Below are positions 61,701-64,000 of a DNA stretch of 64,000 bases, piece by piece. The stretch covers positions 17,546,001 through 17,610,000 of the forward strand of contig NC_046679.1 of the NCBI RefSeq assembly GCF_009870125.1, read 5' to 3'. Source of the DNA: Drosophila pseudoobscura. Lineage: Eukaryota > Arthropoda > Insecta > Diptera > Drosophilidae. The stretch's first letter is position 1. Each line of letters begins with the position of its first letter. A program made the translations under genes and the position numbers. The notes below the pieces were generated by a model. That model was not told the DNA's origin and ran no database searches. It saw only the letters and a list, made by a program, of their open reading frames with translations.

Positions 61701-64000
61701 AGTGTATTTCCCTACCAATTTGAGCACAAAACCGCAACAGCACGACATTTTACAAACTTTCCTCTTTATGAACATAAAAGGTTTCGCTCGTTTGCCCCAG
61801 CATACCCCCGTGCTGGAGGTATTTTGATCGTCCTCCTTGGGCATAATAAAATAAAATTACAAGATGTCGGCGCCGGCAAATTGGGAATGTGAGCAATGCA
61901 TGGGCCTGACACACATATTTCATCTTTATGGGTTTGTTTTCGGTCGCACACAATCGTGTTTCTGGGACATTTATGAGAGAGAGCAGAGCCTCTCTCGACA
62001 TTGATAAGTACGAGTATTTCAGATGCAGATGTTGCCATAGTGCCTCAAGCTGAGCATTTCATACAGTTAATCAATTGGGAACATATAAGATAAGGTATAT
62101 CCCTATATAGCATGGAATATAAACCATTGTAAGTCGTTGTGGGGTCCAAAACTTGACAGATGGTGGTCCAGTTTGTATGAATTGTACTTATTTATGAATA
62201 GCGCCATATGAAAACAAGGAGAGAACAAAACTCTTCTGTACGGGATGGTACAATTTTTGTTTGGCTTGACTTTTCGACAACTGGGCAACCGCAGCAGAGT
62301 CATAATGGGTCCGGACGGAGACGGGACGGGATGGGCCGTAAAGTCAGCCGCAAAATGCTTTTGAGCTATTCTAGAAGCTTTTGCTGCTGCCAAGTGCAAC
62401 TGGGTCTGGCAGTGCACTGCCAAATTTAATATACTCGTACTTTCGAGCGTCATTTTCATGGCAAGAAAACTTTTCGCATAATTTTCACAATGAGCACACA
62501 TGCCAAAGACAGCTTCTGTTTGGAGCAGAGATTTGGGGTTGTAGCGGGGGAAAAGCTGAGCCATCTTTTCATTCAAGTTCAGCAACTTTTTGCAACTGTT
62601 CTGACTTGACTGTAATAGAATGTCTGAGTCCAAAGGACGCCTTCGGAAATGGTAAAAATAGTCTCGTAACATTTCTCCGCAAAGTAGCAAAAGTTTGCCT
62701 CTCAATGTCAATTATATTGAGATTTATGCATAATTTGAATTGGCTCTGCTATCACGCGTCTAGGGCTGGTGCTGGCCTCGCTTCATTTGGCTTCTGACAT
62801 TATAAATTCAAAGCCAGTATCTAAAAGTACGTAAACATCCCTGGGAATGGCAACATTTGGCTAATCGCTTAGACCTTCGGCTTTACTTACGCAGCGAAAA
62901 TATTTACATCGCAAAAAAGTTACTAAAATAGATACATTATTCTTAGATACATACATCGATCGATCGACTGTGAGATCGATACAACTCTTGGATTGTGGAC
63001 TGAAGTCCTATGCCCTCTAAGATTTGATGATTGTACTCATAATATAAAACGAACCATAGTATAGTTACATTCAAAGTACACGTATTAATTTCAATATTTA
63101 GCACTGATTGGGCAAGGTTCTCTTTCGACAACGTTGGAATTAGCAGAGCAAATTGCTTCCTTCAGTACACACACATGAAAAATGCTGACCAAAAGATACA
63201 TATGTATGTTGAATGAAAATCACAGTTAATACATACGGCACTCTAAATGAAGCTCTGCTCTGACCCTGGCAGAGCCATAACCCTGCCAGAATTTCACACA
63301 TCCAACCTCGTATTGAGGGGGGGAGAGTTGAAATACTTTTATACTTTTATGTTGTTTGTGCAACACTTTTAATGAAAGGCCAAAAATGGGAAAAGTAAAA
63401 AATCATCAATGTGTATAACGAGAGAGAGGAGGCTTGAAGGCGTGTGCCAATTAATTTAAATAAAATTTGCAGTGGCTTCTGCTACACTCAAACTGGTTAA
63501 GAGCTGAACATAACACTACACTACACCGAAATCAAAAATAATACAAATATACCTGTATACCATGCACTCACGCCCAGAGACGAGATTGTATGACATAAAA
63601 ATATGTACATAGCTTCTCACAGCCGGATATTTTAACCAAAAACTCATGTATTTTGAGTTCAATCTCAAATCGATAAAAAATTACTTAACGCTCTGTGGAA
63701 ACCTTTCAAAATTATATAAAACCCCTGCAATATTTAAATAGCTGCCATAGCACCAAGTAGTTTCGTAAAATGTTTTACAAATATTTTCCCACTGGAGACT
63801 AAGAACAAAATAAAAAAAAAGTCGGTGTCCTGCGCTGGACGGCCAGGACCGTTTCTAAGTGACAGGATATTAAATGATAGCCAGCGACAACCGCCGCAGC
63901 GCGTCGGCAGGAACGAAGACAGCAATAAAGCGCTGAAGAAAATGTACGGGGAGTACAATTTTGCTGTAGGGAAGGAAGCAAGGCGTATCAAAACAGATGC
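52763..64000. other. Probable 5' intron or upstream region of the serotonin receptor; no gene seen
   Basis: An 11-kb stretch without a recognisable exon. It contains TATGTATGTA microsatellites (about 55375, 56345, 59600 and 63200), a GC-rich G-run tract at 57905-57945, a (GACAGC)n tract at about 58139, and (CTCTAT)n at 61020-61045. Minus-strand open frames at 53062-53496 and 57437-58381 lack transmembrane or domain signals and are judged noncoding. I looked for a TM1-TM2 exon with a GT donor in phase 1 and did not find one. Confidence 0.5.

Overview
The window is nuclear DNA from a Drosophila. It has short GT-AG introns, AT-rich intergenic DNA, DREF-type TATCGATA promoter elements and genes that closely match fly proteins. 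Dispersed DINE-1/INE-1-like repeats with termini reading roughly TATACCCGATACTC...GAGTATCGGGTATA suggest the obscura group (D. pseudoobscura, D. subobscura or a relative). The gene set (HPS5/pink, belle, Dhod, Mkk4, Cyp313b1-like, Or85e, a 5-HT2 receptor) matches what I remember of cytological region 85A of D. melanogaster. The species assignment is an inference.

Layout. Positions 1-1850 hold a decayed non-LTR retrotransposon (reverse transcriptase). Positions 2630-3312 are a 34-bp minisatellite. Positions 3780-4460 carry palindromes and duplicated promoter-like blocks. A compact housekeeping cluster follows: HPS5/pink (+, 4613-7247), two doubtful micro-ORFs (7640-7813 + and 8051-8255 -), belle (+, 8883-12582), a DINE-1-like repeat (13931-14660), a short unnamed membrane protein (+, 16435-16674), SYS1 (-, 16801-17422), Dhod (+, 17634-18884), SLIRP (-, 18978-19247) and Mkk4 (+, 19642-21337). 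Then come a cytochrome P450 (+, 24606-26718) and the odorant receptor Or85e (+, 33994-35531). The last five coding exons of a 5-HT2-type serotonin receptor (-, 44145-52762) have large introns. Its TM1-TM2 exon was not found and probably lies beyond the right edge. From 52763 to 64000 I see no convincing gene.

How the genes relate. The left half is tightly packed, with divergent pairs sharing promoters (SYS1/Dhod, SLIRP/Mkk4). Perfect DRE octamers lie in both of these intervals and in front of belle, so coordinate growth-linked regulation is likely. Products cover lysosome-related organelle biogenesis (HPS5), translation control (belle), Golgi targeting (SYS1), pyrimidine synthesis (Dhod), mitochondrial mRNA handling (SLIRP) and JNK signalling (Mkk4). 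The right half is sparse and holds sensory and neuronal genes (odorant receptor, serotonin receptor) in long noncoding DNA.

I found no clear undescribed system, and no CRISPR, tRNA or rRNA gene. The best leads are the micro-ORFs beside the belle promoter, the unnamed 79-residue membrane protein, the 34-bp minisatellite that stays open in all three frames, and the duplicated promoter block in front of HPS5. All exon limits were read by eye from splice consensus and phase. Comparisons with known proteins are from memory, not from a search.
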